DNA from: Punica granatum
Lineage: Eukaryota > Streptophyta > Magnoliopsida > Myrtales > Lythraceae
DNA length: 64,000 bases
Direction of reading: 5' to 3'
Assembly (NCBI RefSeq): GCF_007655135.1
Contig: NC_045131.1
Location: 31,469,360 to 31,533,359 of the forward strand
Shown here: positions 60,891 through 64,000 of the stretch, in pieces
Layout of the letters: every line of letters begins with the position of its first letter
How positions within the stretch are numbered: the first letter of the stretch is position 1
Notes under the pieces: generated by a model
Told to the model about the DNA's origin: nothing
The model's input: only the letters and a program-made list of their open reading frames with translations
Database searches by the model: none
Translations under genes and position numbers: made by a program

Positions 60891-63875
60891 TGTTGGCACA
60901 TAAGTGAGTGAGATTAGCACGTAATGCTTGGCACTGGGAAGTAATCGCCACTACATCGATTTATCAAAGCGAAAGGCCGGTGAGCCACTTAAGAAATTCA
61001 TAGGGATGAAGACAGTAATCGCCTAAAAACTTATATGACTTGATCTGCGAACCAAAAATTGGATTTAGGAGAATTTATTACGGGATGACTTGGTGTGTAA
61101 ACAAAAAATTTATCAACTTTTCCTAAGTTCTACTCATATTTTTTTTTCCTTTTTATTTTTTGGCTTTCCTCAAGTTTCATTCCAATTTTATTCACAATTC
61201 ATATTTACATGATTAATCCGTCAAATCCCAAAATCGGTAAAAGAAACGTATCCCTCAAGCTCCAGAGACCTTTAATTTTATCCTAGGACTCGGCTCATGG
61301 GTTATGACCCTTATTCTTCGCGATTAATGTCCAGTTTACATGATTAACCCATTTTACTATTGATTAATCGAATTTTCACACAAGAATTGGATTTTTATTC
61401 AATTATTTTGACAATTAATCCAATTATGAGACTGTGAGTTAATTAATTATTCCCCAGTCCTATTGACCCACCCTCAAGGCTACATGGACCTTCCTAGATG
61501 TCCTAAGACGTGTAATTAGTTTTGATTAAACACAACCCCATGGAATTAACCTCAAATTTACATGATTAACATGATTGGACTTCTTTTCTTTTTTTTTTGG
61601 TAAATAAAGGAATGCATTAGAAATTAATCATCTATGCGCATGGCGCTAATAGCTCTCGGGAAAGAAAGTCCCATAATGTCTTTAAATAAAAACTCCCTAA
61701 TAGATAAAGGTGATTGACGTAAAATGGCAAGACTATTCGAAGATTCAGCTCCAATGTTTGCAAGATGATCAGCACATTGGTTAGCCTCCCTGTATGTATG
61801 CTTCGGAATGATGGCTTCAAATTGTTGGCATAGGGTCCTGCAGTCATCGATCAAATTTATTAGAACCCTATTGGGTGTGTTACCCCATACCCAATTTAAG
61901 ATTAGCTGTGCATCAAGTTCAACAACCAAGCGGTCAATTCTACAATCACGAGCAATTGTCAATCCTTGTCTAAGAGCTTTAAGTTCAGCCACTGGACTAG
62001 TAGTACACAAAAGATTCATCATAAAACCAGTGACCCATCTACCAACTGAGTCTCGGATGAGGCCACCCGCACCAGCTAAACCAGGGTTGCCCTTCGATCA
62101 TCCATCCGTGTTAAGTTTGTGGAAGCCATCCGGGGGGAATTCCCAACAGACATGGATGGTAGAATGTGGCGTTGGAGGGGTTCGTGACATTGTTGCATAG
62201 AACTCCTCTGCCATCTGGATGGTGTAGTCAAATAGGTTACTGTGGAGGGGTTTCGAAGAGACGATGAGAGCGTTCATGTTTTTCCAGAGATGCCAAATAG
62301 CAAAGGAGAAGATAACACACCAAGGGATGTGTAAGTCTGATGAAAGGGTACTGGAGAGATTACGATGCACCCATTCAGTTAGAGGCTCCACGGAGGTGGT
62401 CAACGTTAGAGCTGAATCCTTGAACTGATGCCAAAAGGAGCGCGCAGTAGAGCAGCTCTGAATAATGTGATCAGTGGTTTCTAATTTTGACCAATTTGAC
62501 CCCTAATTACAACATCTAAGCCTAAGACCCCAAATTGACGCAAAATGGACATTAACTCCTTGGGCCGAATCATTAATTAAGTCAATTTTACACTAATTAA
62601 GTCTAATTACTTCAATTGAACCTAATTAATCCAAATTGACACCCAATTGGACCGATACCCACTCGGTCACATCCATTCATCGTCACACATTCATCATGCA
62701 TCAATTGGAAAGAAAATTGGAACAATCAACAACAATTATTCACATTCTAGCCCAATTAAGCCACAAAGACTACTAATTGACGCAATTAAGTAGTAATCAA
62801 GCCTAATCGACTAAGGAATTATGCAATTAACGCTCCTAATCAACTCAGCCTGAAAATTACAGCGATCAAACATGTCCAATTTCATGCCAATTTATGGGTG
62901 AGAAGTGGTAATTTTAACATATCTAAGTCTAATCATGCATATTAAGCCTACTAATAAACCCATCTAGGCCTATTTTATCATGATTTACAGAAAATCACGG
63001 AATGTTAATCTACCAATTTCATGCCCAATTAATTAAAATCAGCTGATTCCATGCACCTATTTATGCATGAAGGAGCTAATTACCACTAATCACACCTAAT
63101 TAAGCACAAATAGACTCAATTAGCACTGCATCAAGTCTAATTAGTATGAAATTAATCTTTTCCCGTGAGCAATCAAGTTGAGTTTAGTCGAGTCAATCCT
63201 AGTTACTTATGATACTACTCAATTAAATCATAATCAAGCTCTAACTATTACACGCAAACTACCTACCTAGTCATCTAATTTGCACATGAACATGTAATTA
63301 AGATTCAAAACAACCAATATAAGAGAAAGGGAGCTCTATCTTAGTTCCGGGCAAAGGAATATAGCCTCACATTACCTTAGTTTGGGCAATTGTCCGGACT
63401 CCCGAGCTCCAAATGATAGGATTCAAGGCTCGGTTATTCAAAATCCTACTATATCTATGTGAGCTAAGTATAATTTCAGAATTTTGGGGGAGATTTGGAA
63501 GACCTCTCAATACATGAATGGTGGCCCAAAATTCCATGAACGTTGAAAACCATCCCCAACTTATAGGCATAGGCATATCAGGGTTCATTTTGCAATGTTC
63601 GAAAGCTCAAATGCAGAAATGAGACGATATTTAAAATTTCATTAGCCGACAGGCTACTAGTTGGCAGTCCTCGCGAGGACTATCAACTGGAACTTTGGTT
63701 GCGACAATGAATGGGCGCCCGGAGGGCGGGTGCCATTCCAAGTACCATTGCAATCCTGGGAATAGAGCCTCCGTATAGATGTGCCCACATCCTAGATTTT
63801 AATTTTCGACGAGAGTGAACTGACAGACTTCGATCTGAACTAGTTTGTTGATTCCAGGATCAACCATAGACGCAT
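60891..63875 (+). mobile_element. Ogre/Tat-like LTR-derived copy (plus) with LINE insertion
   Basis: Begins TGTTGGCACATAAGTGAG, then AATCGCCACTACATCG and GGTGAGCCACTTAAG, parallel to the copies at 13.3 and 59.28 kb. It continues with CTATTGACCCACCCTCAAGG (61471-61490), shared with 14.5 kb, and long AATTAAG-rich sequence. A LINE tail lies at about 61580-62482. The 3' end is not defined, and the TTTTAGGG array follows. Confidence 0.45.
61580..62482 (-). mobile_element. 5'-truncated L1-type LINE tail with RNase H, second copy
   Basis: A T-rich run (61582-61599) marks the poly(A) end of a minus-strand element. The frame upstream (about 62482-62100) has the zinc-binding reverse-transcriptase tail (HIIQSCSTARSFWHQF) and TEWVHRNLSS; it ends NTDG followed by a stop. 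The same frame then continues as RNase H with AELKA, VELDAQ and CADHLANIG to a stop at 61624-61626. It is clearly the same family as 15034-15591 but extends further 5'. The internal stop falls where the first copy has cysteine (SDGC). No exact target duplication was found. Confidence 0.85.
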
Positions 63876-63877
63876 TT

Positions 63878-64000
63878 GGTTTTAGGGTTTTATAGGGCCT
63901 TAGGGTTTTTAGGGTTTTAGGGTTTTAGGGTTTTAGGGTTTTAGGGTTTTAGGGTTTTTAGGGTTTTTAGGGTTTTAGGGTTTTAGGGTTTTAGGGTTTT
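63878..64000 (+). repeat. TTTTAGGG tandem array (telomere-like, 8-mer)
   Basis: About fourteen head-to-tail units, mostly TTTTAGGG with several TTTTTAGGG and one disrupted start (TTTTATAGGGCC). The array continues to the last base, so its full length is unknown. The usual plant telomere unit is TTTAGGG. Confidence 0.9.

Noticed and set aside
63878..64000. True chromosome end
   Set aside because: The unit is TTTTAGGG rather than TTTAGGG, the start is degenerate, and the window ends inside the array, so a terminal position cannot be claimed.

Overview
This is a nuclear segment of a dicot plant genome. It has two intron-containing eukaryotic genes whose exons join cleanly, AT-rich intergenic DNA, and a dense load of plant-type mobile elements: a Mutator-like element, hAT elements, a PIF/Harbinger-type MITE, foldback MITEs, L1-type LINE tails, Ogre/Tat-like and Athila-like Ty3/gypsy remains, and endogenous pararetrovirus pieces. 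I cannot fix the species from the sequence.

Only two genes look intact. One is eIF2D, a translation factor of the SUI1 family, on the minus strand at 8270-12467 (8 coding exons, 609 codons). The other is a chloroplast ClpC/Hsp93 AAA+ chaperone on the plus strand at 49774-54985 (9 coding exons, 946 codons). ClpC has an in-frame duplication in its transit peptide and one intron that appears to use a GC donor. They sit about 37 kb apart with transposons and decayed virus between them, so they form no functional unit.

Layout. 0.5-2.8 kb: hAT-like element with a duplicated right end. 2.8-8.2 kb: AT-rich DNA with no gene. 8.3-12.5 kb: eIF2D. 13.3-17.6 kb: LTR-like repeat carrying a MITE, a LINE tail and a foldback MITE. 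17.9-20.7 kb: solo LTR with a perfect 5-bp target duplication, inside an older LTR-like sequence that resumes to 21.7 kb. 21.9-31.9 kb: three defective Caulimoviridae-like copies; two meet tail to tail and form a large imperfect palindrome. 32.1-34.4 kb: non-autonomous hAT with an 8-bp target duplication.

35.3-45.0 kb: a 9.67-kb Mutator-like element bounded by a perfect 9-bp target duplication, with long inverted ends and a transposase pseudogene on the minus strand. A 1.55-kb hAT sits inside the zinc-knuckle codons, a 346-bp foldback MITE sits in the N-terminal part, and the catalytic core has been removed in frame. A related copy of the insertion site without the element lies at about 45.56-45.85 kb. 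46.3-47.1 kb: U-box E3 ligase pseudogene. 49.8-55.0 kb: ClpC. 55.5-57.5 kb: Athila-like gag remnant. 57.6-63.9 kb: two LTR-like copies in opposite orientation around a decayed plant-mobile-domain (DUF7745-like) coding segment, with a second LINE tail. 63.88-64.0 kb: a TTTTAGGG tandem array running off the window end.

I found no new enzymatic system. The most striking structures are the nested Mutator element with its in-window empty-site relative, the pararetroviral palindrome, and the two structural oddities in ClpC.
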